Positions 9,494 to 17,518 of a stretch of DNA of 64,000 nucleotides are shown here, piece by piece (position 1 is the first letter of the stretch; each line of letters opens with the position of its first letter). The DNA lies in the NCBI RefSeq assembly GCF_000308595.1, contig NZ_BAGA01000074.1, positions 62,001-126,000 on the forward strand, written 5' to 3'. Source of the DNA: Nocardia higoensis NBRC 100133 (GTDB taxonomy: Bacteria > Actinomycetota > Actinomycetes > Mycobacteriales > Mycobacteriaceae). The translations under genes were made by a program, and so were the position numbers. The notes under the pieces were generated by a model. The model searched no databases and was not told the origin of the DNA. It was given only the letters and a program-made list of their open reading frames with translations.

Positions 9494-9817
9494 ATGGACA
9501 CGCTGAAGCTCGATCCGGCTGCGGTCGCGGCATATACCGCCATCGCCGACACCGTGTCGGAACAACTCGCGAACGCGGCGCAGGCGGGCGCGGGCGCGCT
9601 CGATCGGTCGCGGCTGGAGGCCGATCTCGGCATGCTCGGCGCCGGATTCGCCGCCAAGTTCACCGCCGCGGTCGCCGAACACACCCAGGCCCTGTCGACC
9701 GCCGGTCAGCTGGTCGGCGCCTACGGTCAGGCCTTGCGCGACTACAGCGCCGCGATGACCACGAGCGACGCGGCCTCGGCGGCCGAGCTGGCGAAGACGA
9801 GCGAGGAACTGGCATGA
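9494..9817 (+). CDS. EspC-type type VII secretion target (DUF2580-like)
   Basis: A 107-residue, mostly helical protein starting MDTLKLDPAAVAAYTAIADT and resembling the EspC/DUF2580 family (PF10824) of ESX secretion-associated proteins. AAGGGGGA at 9483-9490 precedes the ATG closely. The next gene starts inside its stop codon (ATGA at 9814-9817), so the two are probably co-translated, as is usual for ESX substrate pairs. No ESX core component (EccB-E, MycP) lies in the window, so the secreting machine must be elsewhere. Confidence 0.72.
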   Translation: MDTLKLDPAAVAAYTAIADTVSEQLANAAQAGAGALDRSRLEADLGMLGAGFAAKFTAAVAEHTQALSTAGQLVGAYGQALRDYSAAMTTSDAASAAELAKTSEELA

Positions 9818-11166
9818 GGCCGCTGACCGCGCTGCGCAGGCGCCGCCCCGCTGATACCGTCGCGAGCGATTCGCTTCCCGTCACCCCCGACCCGGCGGTC
9901 GATCCGCCGATGATCGCCGCGCTGGTGCGCCCGATGCTGCAATTGCGTTCCACCCTCGGTTCCGGCGCGACCATGCCGGATCGCACCATCACCGCCGCAC
10001 TGTCGGCGGCCAGTACGCAGGCCGCCGATTCCGAGGGCCCGCATCGCAACGGCCTGCACGCGCTCGAGTCCACCTGGACCTCGGCCGGAGCGGACGCCGC
10101 GGTGCCCGCCTTGCGTACCACCCAGACCGAGATCGGCGAGATCTCCGATCGCGGGCCCGCCTATCTGTCGGTGCTCTCCGACGCCCAGGCCACCAGCGCC
10201 CGCGCCGCGCGCAAGGTCGACCAGATCATCGCCGACTTCCGCGCCGACGCACGCGTGATCCTGGCCAACTCCACCTCCGCGCCGGAGACCGACGCGGTGA
10301 TCGACCGCGCGGCTACCGCGCTGCGCGAGGCCATCGAAACCGTCGAGGCCGCGCAGACCGAGATGGACGGCCACACCCAGCGGATCGACACGATGGGCCC
10401 GCTCACGGTCACCACGCCGGCGGGGCTCACCGACCGCAGCGGCGGTATCGGCGGAACAGCCACGCCGGCGACCTATTACTCGAACCTGCCCGCCTCGGGT
10501 ATCCCGCAGACCACGGCCGACGGGCAGCCGCTGGACCCGGCGCTCATCGCGCAGATGCAGCTCCAGCAGCAGCTGATCGCCGCGGGCGTGGATCTGGGCA
10601 CCGCGGCCATCACCGCGGGCGTCGATATCGGCACACACCTGATCGACAAGATCGCCGAGACCGGCATGCACGCGATGGACACCGTCGCCGCCTCGGCGGA
10701 CGCGGCCATCTCGCAAGCGATTCCGGAACTGATCAATCCGGGCAGCACCACCACCGCCGGTGCGGGCACATCCGGCTCGACGCCGAACAAGCTGTTCGAC
10801 TTCGGCGGCGGCACCGGTCCGTCGAATCCGTCGGCGATGACCGCGGCACCGGGCACCCTCGGTGGCACGCCGAAGGCCGATACGCCGAAACCCGCTGTGC
10901 CCGAACCGAGCCCGGGTCATTCGATCACTCCCGATCCGGCCGACAAGCCGGTCGCCCAGGCGCCGTTCTCCGGTAACTCGGAGCCGTCCAGGCCGGTCTC
11001 GCCGGGCGGTGCGGCAGGCGGTATGGCCATGCCGCCGGGCGCGGGCGACCAGGACCGCAAGCGCGACGGTCAGCTGGGGGTGACAGTGCCCGCGTCGGAG
11101 ATCCTGCCCGAATCGAGCACCGTTCCCGCCGCCGTGATCGGCGATTTCGGCGATGACGCCCTCTGA
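9814..11166 (+). CDS. Type VII secretion-associated protein of unknown function
   Basis: A 450-residue protein with an N-terminal helical half (about residues 30-190, including a TQAADSEGPHRNGLHALESTW stretch with a W-x-S-A-G-A turn resembling WXG proteins) and a Pro/Ala/Gly/Thr-rich C-terminal half. No membrane helix or signal peptide is visible. It overlaps the EspC-like gene by four bases and the next gene by 14, so the three form one translationally linked unit. Its role as an Esp-like substrate or chaperone is inferred from context. Confidence 0.6.
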   Translation: MRPLTALRRRRPADTVASDSLPVTPDPAVDPPMIAALVRPMLQLRSTLGSGATMPDRTITAALSAASTQAADSEGPHRNGLHALESTWTSAGADAAVPALRTTQTEIGEISDRGPAYLSVLSDAQATSARAARKVDQIIADFRADARVILANSTSAPETDAVIDRAATALREAIETVEAAQTEMDGHTQRIDTMGPLTVTTPAGLTDRSGGIGGTATPATYYSNLPASGIPQTTADGQPLDPALIAQMQLQQQLIAAGVDLGTAAITAGVDIGTHLIDKIAETGMHAMDTVAASADAAISQAIPELINPGSTTTAGAGTSGSTPNKLFDFGGGTGPSNPSAMTAAPGTLGGTPKADTPKPAVPEPSPGHSITPDPADKPVAQAPFSGNSEPSRPVSPGGAAGGMAMPPGAGDQDRKRDGQLGVTVPASEILPESSTVPAAVIGDFGDDAL

Positions 11167-12715
11167 CCGAGACCCGAACGCGCCCGGCCCCGCCAACCCG
11201 TTCGACACGGGCCTGCCGATGCTGCGTATGCCGCCCCCGGCGGCGTCCAAGAGCAAACGCAAACGCAAACGTCAGGCGGGCCGGGTCATCGGCCGCAATG
11301 TCGGCGCCGCCCGCGCCGAGCCCGGCGTGATCGACTCCGCGGGCACCGCCGACGAGCCGATTCCGCCGCTGCCGGTGCCCGAACGCTCACGGCCGAGCGG
11401 GGATTGGGCGCAATGGCTGGAGCCGCGCTCGACATCGGCGCGGCCGCCCGCGCGTGCGTGGGCGGGTTCCCGCGTGCCGACGGATACGGGCGCGTCCGCG
11501 GCGAAGCCGTCGCCCGACCGTGACTACCGGGATTCCGATGGGAACATCGACGGCGACCGCGGTTCGGGTGCGAGCGCTGATGTCCACCGCGGCGCGGGCG
11601 GGACTGCCTACCCGGACGTGGGTGGAGACGCCGACGGCGATCGCGGCTCGGGTGCAGGCGCCTACGACGACCGGGGCGCGGGCGGAGAAGCCGACGACGA
11701 CCGGGACGCGGATGCAGGCGCGTACGACAACCGGGAAAGCGGCGTCGGCTACGGCAGCGGGGAATTCGGCGGAGATGCCTCCGACGCCCACGGCTTCGGT
11801 GCGAGCCCCTACGCCGACAGGGGAGACAGCGAGAACCGCTACGACGGGGATGCTTTCGGCGATGCCGGGGCGTTCCAGCGGGAGGCGACCGTCCGCGACT
11901 GCGAGGAGTACGACCTCGGCGACGAGCCGCCCGCTCGCGGAGCGGGCCGCGGCGGGGCCGCCGACCCGGATTCGTCCGGTGCCGATGTCGCCGATCGACG
12001 GTTCGACCGGAAGTACGCCGCGGCGAACATCTTCGACGAGGCCGGTCCGGACGAGCCGAAGCGGCTGCCCTCGCTGATCGATCGCACCGGCGGCAATCCC
12101 GGCCCGTCCCTGCGCAGGCCGCGCCCGCAGGGAGCCGACAGCGGGTCCGGCAATGACCGCCTGCCGGCGGTACTCGTGGTCGTCGGCGTCCTGATCGCGG
12201 TCGGGTCGATCGTCTGGGCGCTGCTGCCCGGTGCGCCGCCCGTGCAGCAGGCCGAGGCGCCGGTCGAGCAGGCCACGCCGCCGCCGGCGCCGACCACCAC
12301 CGTCGCCCCCGAAGTAACCGCGGTCGCCACGCCCGGCTGCGAGCAGCGCAATTCCGCCGATGTCGTCTCCGGAACGCAGCCGGGCGGCACCACCGACGGC
12401 CCTTCGGCCATCCTGGCGTTCGAGCACGCCTACTACGTCCTGCGCTCCGGCGCGGCCGCGCGAGCGGTGGTGACCCCGGACTCCACCGTGCCCGCCGCCG
12501 ACCAGATCCAGCGCGGCATCGACCAGGTGCCCGTCGGCACCCGCTATTGTGTGCACATCACCAAGCTCCAGGCTCCCTCGGCGGACGGCCTGACCCGCTG
12601 GGAGGTGCGGCTGACCCAGCAGTACCCGGACGAGCAGCCGAAGACCTTCCTGCAGTCCATCGCCACCCGCAGCCACACCGGGAAGACGTTGATCGCCTCG
12701 ATCTCGATGGCCTGA
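11153..12715 (+). CDS. Single-pass membrane protein with Asp/Gly-rich repeats, secretion-associated
   Basis: A 520-residue protein with a strongly basic KSKRKRKRQ patch near residue 35, a long acidic low-complexity region (about residues 125-260) built from degenerate units such as GAYDDRGAGGEADDDRDAD, one membrane helix around residues 340-360 (LPAVLVVVGVLIAVGSIVWALL) and a globular C-terminal domain of about 120 residues with cysteines, likely outside. It overlaps the preceding gene by 14 bp. The C-terminal domain resembles unnamed mycobacterial/nocardial DUFs in type VII neighbourhoods; function is unknown. Confidence 0.65.
   Translation: MTPSDRDPNAPGPANPFDTGLPMLRMPPPAASKSKRKRKRQAGRVIGRNVGAARAEPGVIDSAGTADEPIPPLPVPERSRPSGDWAQWLEPRSTSARPPARAWAGSRVPTDTGASAAKPSPDRDYRDSDGNIDGDRGSGASADVHRGAGGTAYPDVGGDADGDRGSGAGAYDDRGAGGEADDDRDADAGAYDNRESGVGYGSGEFGGDASDAHGFGASPYADRGDSENRYDGDAFGDAGAFQREATVRDCEEYDLGDEPPARGAGRGGAADPDSSGADVADRRFDRKYAAANIFDEAGPDEPKRLPSLIDRTGGNPGPSLRRPRPQGADSGSGNDRLPAVLVVVGVLIAVGSIVWALLPGAPPVQQAEAPVEQATPPPAPTTTVAPEVTAVATPGCEQRNSADVVSGTQPGGTTDGPSAILAFEHAYYVLRSGAAARAVVTPDSTVPAADQIQRGIDQVPVGTRYCVHITKLQAPSADGLTRWEVRLTQQYPDEQPKTFLQSIATRSHTGKTLIASISMA
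11541..11760 (+). repeat. Degenerate coding repeats (Asp/Gly-rich)
   Basis: Imperfect repeats based on GACGACCGGGGCGCG/GGAGCC-like units encode the acidic DRG-GAYD stretch of the secretion-associated membrane protein. Copies drift in length and sequence, as expected for replication slippage in an unstructured linker. Confidence 0.5.
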
Positions 12716-12861
12716 CGGATCTCGATGGAACAGCGGTCATTCGGTCCGCTCGAAAATTGTGGGCAGTGGCATCGATCGGGCCGGTTTGTGCCGCGCTGCC
12801 CGGGTATTACCTCGGCATCGCACGCCGTCGGGCGTGTCTTTGCTCGAGGATAGGAGAAGTG

Positions 12862-13137
12862 ATGCTTGGTCTCGGAATCATCGGCTGGATCATCATCGGA
12901 GGCCTCGCCGGTTGGATTGCCAGCAAGCTCATGAAGACCGACGCCCAGCAGGGCATCCTGCTCAACATCGTGGTGGGCGTCCTCGGTGGCCTGATCGGCG
13001 GCTTCCTGCTGAAGCTGTTCGGCGTGGACGTCGAAGGCGGCGGTCTGTGGTTCAGCTTCTTCACCTGCCTCGCCGGCGCGGTGATCCTGCTGGCCTTGGT
13101 CCGCGCGTTCACCGGTCGTCGCGGCGCCCTGCACTGA
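12862..13137 (+). CDS. GlsB/YeaQ/YmgE-type small membrane protein
   Basis: A 91-residue integral membrane protein with three hydrophobic helices and the family's GWIIIGGLAGWIASKLMK and VVGVLGGLIGGFLL glycine-rich segments (PF04226, 'transglycosylase-associated'). These proteins are often stress-induced, with unknown biochemistry. AGGAGAAG at 12852-12859 gives an excellent ribosome site. A second member of the family is at 61690-61959. Confidence 0.85.
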   Translation: MLGLGIIGWIIIGGLAGWIASKLMKTDAQQGILLNIVVGVLGGLIGGFLLKLFGVDVEGGGLWFSFFTCLAGAVILLALVRAFTGRRGALH

Positions 13138-13180
13138 CGCACCGAGCCCGGTGCCGGCGGCACCGAGCTGAGACGAGCCC

Positions 13181-13214
13181 GACCACCGTCCCCGGATCGC
13201 CGGGGGCGGTGGTC
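13181..13214. terminator. Strong bidirectional hairpin
   Basis: GACCACCGTCCCCGG pairs with CCGGGGGCGGTGGTC (14 of 15 pairs) around a four-base loop, extended by GACGAG/CTCGTC outside. It lies between the small membrane-protein gene and the convergent TetR gene, and can stop transcription from both sides. Confidence 0.7.
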
Positions 13215-13222
13215 TCGTCGTG

Positions 13223-13840
13223 TCAGGACCCCGAAGCGTCCGTGTCGGCGCTGCCGTTCTCGGCGGTAGCCGCCAGGATCAGCCGGCTGATGTGGGCGTG
13301 GATCGCGCCGTTGTCGTCGTCGGCGACCAGTTCCAGGAACAGGGCCGATCCCGCCGCCATGGCGATGAGCGCGCGGGCGTGCAGATCGGCGTCCTCGGGG
13401 GAGAGGCCGGGCGGCGCGAGCAGAGCGGCCGCCGGTCCGCTGAACCCGGACCACAGCCGCCTGCGCAGGTCGGGATCGCGGTCGAGGGCGGTGAGCAATC
13501 CGGGGACTGCCGCTCTGACCTCGGGGCGGGCGAACAGTTCGCGGCTGCCGCGCAGCACCCACTCGACCCAGCCGCGGCGGTCGGCGCCTGCGAAGGGGGA
13601 CAGATCGGGGACTTCGCCGAGGACGGCGTGCAGGACCAGTTCGGGCTTGGTCGCCCAGCGGCGCTGGATGCTGGCCCGGCCGACGCCCGCGCGAGCGGCC
13701 ACGCCCCGGACACTGAGGTCGTCGTAGCCGTCCTCGACCAATAGCTCGCGCACGGCGGGCAGGACCCGCTGCTCGATCGACTGGTCGCGCGGTCTGCCCG
13801 CGGCGCGCACAGGTGGCCTCCTATCGGCCGATGTCGTCAT
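13223..13840 (-). CDS. TetR-family transcriptional regulator
   Basis: A 205-residue TetR regulator: N-terminal helix-turn-helix with LSVRGVAARAGVGRASIQRRWATKPEL and a ligand-binding C-terminal domain of the TetR_C_11-like sort. GGGAAG just before the ATG at 13840 favours this start over 13852. It is divergent from the epimerase gene, and a palindrome in the gap (13862-13878) is a likely operator, so the regulator probably controls itself and that neighbour. Confidence 0.85.
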   Translation of the reverse strand: MTTSADRRPPVRAAGRPRDQSIEQRVLPAVRELLVEDGYDDLSVRGVAARAGVGRASIQRRWATKPELVLHAVLGEVPDLSPFAGADRRGWVEWVLRGSRELFARPEVRAAVPGLLTALDRDPDLRRRLWSGFSGPAAALLAPPGLSPEDADLHARALIAMAAGSALFLELVADDDNGAIHAHISRLILAATAENGSADTDASGS

Positions 13841-13861
13841 CCGGCTTCCCATTCGATATTA

Positions 13862-13878
13862 CGATGCCAGTGGTATCG
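13862..13878. promoter_or_regulatory. Candidate TetR operator
   Basis: CGATGCCAGTGGTATCG is a near-perfect palindrome (7 of 8 arm positions, one central G) located in the divergent gap between the TetR gene and the epimerase gene. Size and place suit a TetR dimer site. Confidence 0.5.
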
Positions 13879-13995
13879 ATTATGGTGTCGAGATCGTGAG
13901 CGTCGATTGTCGCGCCTTTCGCGATGCGATGTGGGCGACCGGCACCGATCCGGAGAGGAAGAGGTCCAGATGCGACTGTCGAGAGAGACGCTGCC

Positions 13996-14991
13996 GTGCT
14001 GATCGCGGTCACCGGGGGCACCGGATACCTGGGCGCGCACACCGTCGCCGCCCTGCTCGCCGACGGGCACGCGGTGCGACTGCTGGTGCACCCCAGCGAG
14101 GACGTCGCCGCCGCGCTCGCGCTGTTCGAGGCGCAAGCCGATCGCATCGAGACCGTGACGGGCGACATCCGCGACCCTCGGGTCGTCTCCACGCTGCTCG
14201 ACGGCTGCGACGCGCTGCTGCACGCGGCGGGCATCGTCGGCACCGACGACCGGCGCGAGGCGCTCATGTGGGAGGTGAATGTCGAAGCGACAGGCCGGAT
14301 TCTGGCCGAGGCGACCAAACGCGGCCTCGACCCCATCGTGCACGTCGCCAGCTACAGCGCGCTGTTCCCGTGCCCGGATCCGGTGATCACCCCCGACAGT
14401 CCGACCGCGCCCGGCCGCAGCGCCTACGGCCGCACCAAATCGACCGCCGACCGGATCGCGCGGGCCCTCCAGGCGGCGGGCGCGCCGGTGGTCGTCACCT
14501 ATCCGGCCTCGGTGGTCGGCCCCGCCCTCGGCCCGCAGGCGGGCATCACCGCCGACGGCTGGGCGGTCATGCTGCGCAGCGGCCTCGCGCCGAGCGTGCG
14601 GGGCGGGATGCAGATGGTGGATGTCCGTGATGTCGCGGCCGTGCACGCGGCGATCATGGAGCCGGGCCGTGGCCCGCGTCGATATCTGGCCGGCGGGCAT
14701 CTGCTGACCTTCGATCAGATCGTCGACCTGCTCGAAGAGGCGGGCGGCAGACGCATCAGGCGAATCCCGATATCGCCCGGCATGTTCCGGGGTATCGGCC
14801 GCGCCAGCGATGTGGTCTCCCGTCTGACGCCCATCAGTGCCGGACTCAGCTACGAGGCGGCCTGGTTGCTGACCGCGGCCACGCCGACCGACGATTCCCG
14901 TACGCTCGCCGATCTCGGCGTGCGCTGGCGACCGATCCGCGAATCGATTTTCGACGCGCTGGGCAGTGTGTCGGCGTCCGTGGAGGTCTGA
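13996..14991 (+). CDS. NAD-dependent epimerase/dehydratase (extended SDR)
   Basis: A 331-residue extended short-chain dehydrogenase. VTGGTGYLGAHTVAALL at the N-terminus is the Rossmann TGxxGxxG motif, DIRDP and LLHAAGIVGTDD follow, and the catalytic set is S (VASYSALFP) with YGRTKS (YxxxK). The GTG at 13996 places the Gly motif at residue 7, as usual; upstream in-frame ATG codons would add an untypical Arg-rich leader. Likely substrate class is a nucleotide sugar, sterol or flavonoid-like ketone, not determinable here. Confidence 0.8.
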   Translation: MLIAVTGGTGYLGAHTVAALLADGHAVRLLVHPSEDVAAALALFEAQADRIETVTGDIRDPRVVSTLLDGCDALLHAAGIVGTDDRREALMWEVNVEATGRILAEATKRGLDPIVHVASYSALFPCPDPVITPDSPTAPGRSAYGRTKSTADRIARALQAAGAPVVVTYPASVVGPALGPQAGITADGWAVMLRSGLAPSVRGGMQMVDVRDVAAVHAAIMEPGRGPRRYLAGGHLLTFDQIVDLLEEAGGRRIRRIPISPGMFRGIGRASDVVSRLTPISAGLSYEAAWLLTAATPTDDSRTLADLGVRWRPIRESIFDALGSVSASVEV

Positions 14992-15118
14992 GCGCGACGC
15001 GCCCGGAGGTCGCCGTCGGGCGCCCTCGCGCGTCGCTGCCCATTCCGAGTGGAAGTGGGCCGGTCGCACTGGCTACGCTTGTGTCCTTTGCTCATTCGTG
15101 TCCAGGTAAGGGGAATTG

Positions 15119-15463
15119 ATGGCCCGCAAGGTGACTGTGTTGCTCGTCGACGATATCGACGGCACCTCCGTCGCGGACGAGACCGTGGCGTTCGCACTCG
15201 ACGGTGTGAACTACGAACTCGACCTCGCCGCGTCGAATGCCGAACAGTTGCGCAAGATGTTCGCGCAGTGGACCCCCTACGCCCGCCGGGTCGGCAAGGC
15301 GCCCGGGGCCAAGACCGCGGGCAAGGCGCGTCGTGACGGCGAGCAGGACCAGACCCTGGCCATCCGGAAATGGGCGCTGAGCGAAGGGATGCAGGTCTCC
15401 AGCCGTGGCCGGGTCTCGGCCAAAGTGGTTGAGGCCTACCACCGCGCGAATCCCCAGGGCTGA
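15119..15463 (+). CDS. lsr2: Lsr2 nucleoid-associated protein
   Basis: A 114-residue Lsr2, the actinobacterial functional equivalent of H-NS that silences AT-rich DNA. The N-terminal dimerisation half (MARKVTVLLVDDIDG, VAFALDGVNYELDL) and C-terminal DNA-binding half with the AT-hook-like RGR (SSRGRVSAKVVEAY) are both intact. AAGGGG precedes the ATG. Lsr2 is a hallmark of mycolata and relatives. A tiny peptide gene and a strong terminator follow it. Confidence 0.95.
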   Translation: MARKVTVLLVDDIDGTSVADETVAFALDGVNYELDLAASNAEQLRKMFAQWTPYARRVGKAPGAKTAGKARRDGEQDQTLAIRKWALSEGMQVSSRGRVSAKVVEAYHRANPQG

Positions 15464-15620
15464 GCCCGCTCCCGGTCAGCGACCGATTTTCGCGGGGAGT
15501 TCGCCGAACACGTTTGACTTTCCGCCGATGTGCAATCCGAATGCTGTGGGCCACCGTCGATCACCGTGAGGCCGGCGGTCGGTTCCGGGGCCGATAGGTT
15601 GCCAGAAGGAGGTGAGTCGC

Positions 15621-15680
15621 ATGATTCTCGATTTCGTCTCTGATTTCATCGATGCGATCCGGGCGCTGATCGGGCTGTGA
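15621..15680 (+). CDS. 19-residue amphipathic peptide gene
   Basis: An ATG-initiated frame encodes MILDFVSDFIDAIRALIGL and stops with TGA. AGAAGGAGGTGAG at 15604-15616, an almost full anti-Shine-Dalgarno match, sits five bases before the ATG. Polar residues D4, S7, D8, D11, R14 and G18 all fall on one helix face and the rest are hydrophobic, so the product is predicted to be a membrane-surface helix. It resembles, in design only, modulin-type or type I toxin peptides. Function unknown; a leader-peptide role is also possible. Confidence 0.5.
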   Translation: MILDFVSDFIDAIRALIGL

Positions 15681-15731
15681 CCCGAGCACCGTGATCGCCG
15701 AGCACGTGATCGCGGAAGATGCCGCACTGTC

Positions 15732-15772
15732 GACTCGCTCCGTCCGGGAGGCATCCCGGGGCGGGGCGAGTC
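15732..15772. terminator. Very strong hairpin downstream of lsr2 and the peptide gene
   Basis: GACTCGCTCCGTCC pairs with the distal strand ending GGGGCGAGTC (14 pairs, two of them G-T), continuing through GGGA/TCCC past a single bulged G to a GGCA loop, then CTTT. It separates the lsr2/peptide unit from the downstream acyl-CoA synthetase. Confidence 0.7.
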
Positions 15773-15861
15773 CTTTGTGAAGCGCCGAAATGAGCGGGGG
15801 CAGCCGGAAATGCCGGCGAGCGTCTCGGCGGGCCATTTCCGTGAATCCGCATCCCTGGGAT

Positions 15862-15879
15862 GAGAACGCGTTCTAGATT
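15862..15879 (+). promoter_or_regulatory. GAACNNGTTC palindrome overlapping -10 of the fadD17-like gene
   Basis: GAGAACGCGTTCTA (15862-15875) matches the KstR-type pattern TNNAACNNGTTNNA at all but the first base. The same TA starts a -10 candidate TAGATT (15874-15879), which ends six bases before the ATG at 15886. This spacing suggests a leaderless transcript whose promoter would be covered by a repressor. Confidence 0.6.
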
Positions 15880-15885
15880 TTCGGC

Positions 15886-17493
15886 ATGGCCGATACAGTC
15901 ACCGCACTTCTCCACGCTCGCGCGGAAGACGACAATCTTGCCGTCGCCTACGAGGACAGCCGCTGGACCTGGCGCGAATACATCGACGGCAGCAGGCGAC
16001 GGGCCGCCGCCGTGCTGGCGATGCTCGATCGGCAGCGGCCGCCGCACGTGGCGACGCTGCTGGGCAATACCGCGGAGATGCTGTTCGCGCTGGCTGCCGG
16101 AGCGCTCGGCGGCTATGTCACCGTCGGGCTCAACGACACCAGGCGGGGTGGGGCGCTGGCCGACGACCTCGCGCGCGCCGACGTCCAGATCGTGCTGACC
16201 GACGCCGCGCATCGCGACCTGCTGGCCGGTCTCGAGCTCCCCGGTGTGCTGGTGGTGGATACCTCCGGGCCGGAGTGGGATGACCTGGTGGCGGGCGCGG
16301 GCGAGCTCGAGCCGCTCGGCACGCCCGGCCCGATGGACACTTTCATGCTCATCTTCACCTCCGGTACCAGCGGCAATCCGAAAGCCGTGCGCCTGGCGCA
16401 CATGATGGTGCCGTTCGCGGGACCGCCGCTGACGAACCGCTTCGGAATCGGCCCCGAGGACGTGTGCTACCTGTCGATGCCGCTGTTCCATTCGGCGGCC
16501 ATCCTCGGAGGCGTCTGTGTGGCGTTGACCAGCGGCGCGGCCATGGTGCCCGCGAAGTTCTCGGCCTCGACCTTCCTGGCCGACATCCGCCGCTACGGCG
16601 CCACCTACATGAACTACGTCGGCAAGCCGCTGGCCTACATCCTGGCCACCGAGGCGCGTCCCGACGACGCCGACAATCCGCTGCGGGTCGCCTTCGGCAA
16701 CGAGGCCACCGATCGCGATATCGCCGAGTTCTCCGAGCGTTTCGGCTGCACGGTGTGGGACGGCTTCGGCTCGACCGAGCTGGCGATCATCATCACCCGC
16801 GAAGGCCCCACCCCCGACGGCTCCATCGGCAAGGGCTTCCCCGGTGTGGCGGTGTACGACCCGGAGACCGGGACCGAGTGCCCGCCCGCGGTTTTCGACG
16901 ACAACGGCGCGCTGGTCAATGCCGACGCCGCCATCGGCGAGTTGGTGAACACCCAGGGCGCAGGCCTGTTCGTCGGCTACTACAACGACGAGGAGTCGAC
17001 CTCCGACCGGCTGCGCGACGGGATGTACTGGTCCGGGGATCTGGCCTACAAGGACGCCGACGGCTTCATCTACCTGGCGGGCCGCACCGCGGACTGGATG
17101 CGGGTCGACGGGGAGAACCTCGCCGCGGGCACCATCGAGCGCGTCCTGCAGCGCCTGCCCGCGCTGAATCGGGTCGCCGTCTACGGCGTGCCCGACGAGC
17201 AGGTCGGCGACGCCGTGATGGCCGCGATCGTTCTGGGCGACAACGAAACCCTGACCCCGGAGGAGTTCGCCGACTTCCTGCGCGCCCAGGTGGACCTGTC
17301 GCCGAAGGCGTGGCCGCGGTACGTGCGGTTGAACACCGATCTGCCCTCGACCGCGACCAACAAGATCCTCAAGCGCGAACTGAAGTCCGAGGGCGTGACC
17401 GCGGGCGACGGCACGTTGTGGGTCCGCCCGGCCCGCTCGCTCGAATACCGGCTCGCCGAGGGGCAGGCGCTGGAAGACAGCGCGGCGCGGTGA
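15886..17493 (+). CDS. fadD17: FadD17-like fatty-acyl/steroid side-chain CoA synthetase
   Basis: A 535-residue ANL-superfamily ligase: ATP-binding FTSGTSGNPKAV (about residue 155), WDGFGSTE, YWSGDLAYKD (about 383), GRTADWMRVDGENL and C-terminal TNKILKREL with the catalytic lysine. Overall sequence resembles mycobacterial FadD17 (VLACS/FATP subtype) as I remember it, including NYVGKPL and RRGGALADD. It would activate a carboxylic acid to its CoA thioester with ATP. In Mycobacterium tuberculosis fadD17 lies in the KstR cholesterol regulon, which agrees with the palindrome in its promoter. No ribosome site is visible, in keeping with leaderless start. Confidence 0.88.
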   Translation: MADTVTALLHARAEDDNLAVAYEDSRWTWREYIDGSRRRAAAVLAMLDRQRPPHVATLLGNTAEMLFALAAGALGGYVTVGLNDTRRGGALADDLARADVQIVLTDAAHRDLLAGLELPGVLVVDTSGPEWDDLVAGAGELEPLGTPGPMDTFMLIFTSGTSGNPKAVRLAHMMVPFAGPPLTNRFGIGPEDVCYLSMPLFHSAAILGGVCVALTSGAAMVPAKFSASTFLADIRRYGATYMNYVGKPLAYILATEARPDDADNPLRVAFGNEATDRDIAEFSERFGCTVWDGFGSTELAIIITREGPTPDGSIGKGFPGVAVYDPETGTECPPAVFDDNGALVNADAAIGELVNTQGAGLFVGYYNDEESTSDRLRDGMYWSGDLAYKDADGFIYLAGRTADWMRVDGENLAAGTIERVLQRLPALNRVAVYGVPDEQVGDAVMAAIVLGDNETLTPEEFADFLRAQVDLSPKAWPRYVRLNTDLPSTATNKILKRELKSEGVTAGDGTLWVRPARSLEYRLAEGQALEDSAAR

Positions 17494-17518
17494 AACTCGT
17501 CATCGACGCGACCGGGTG

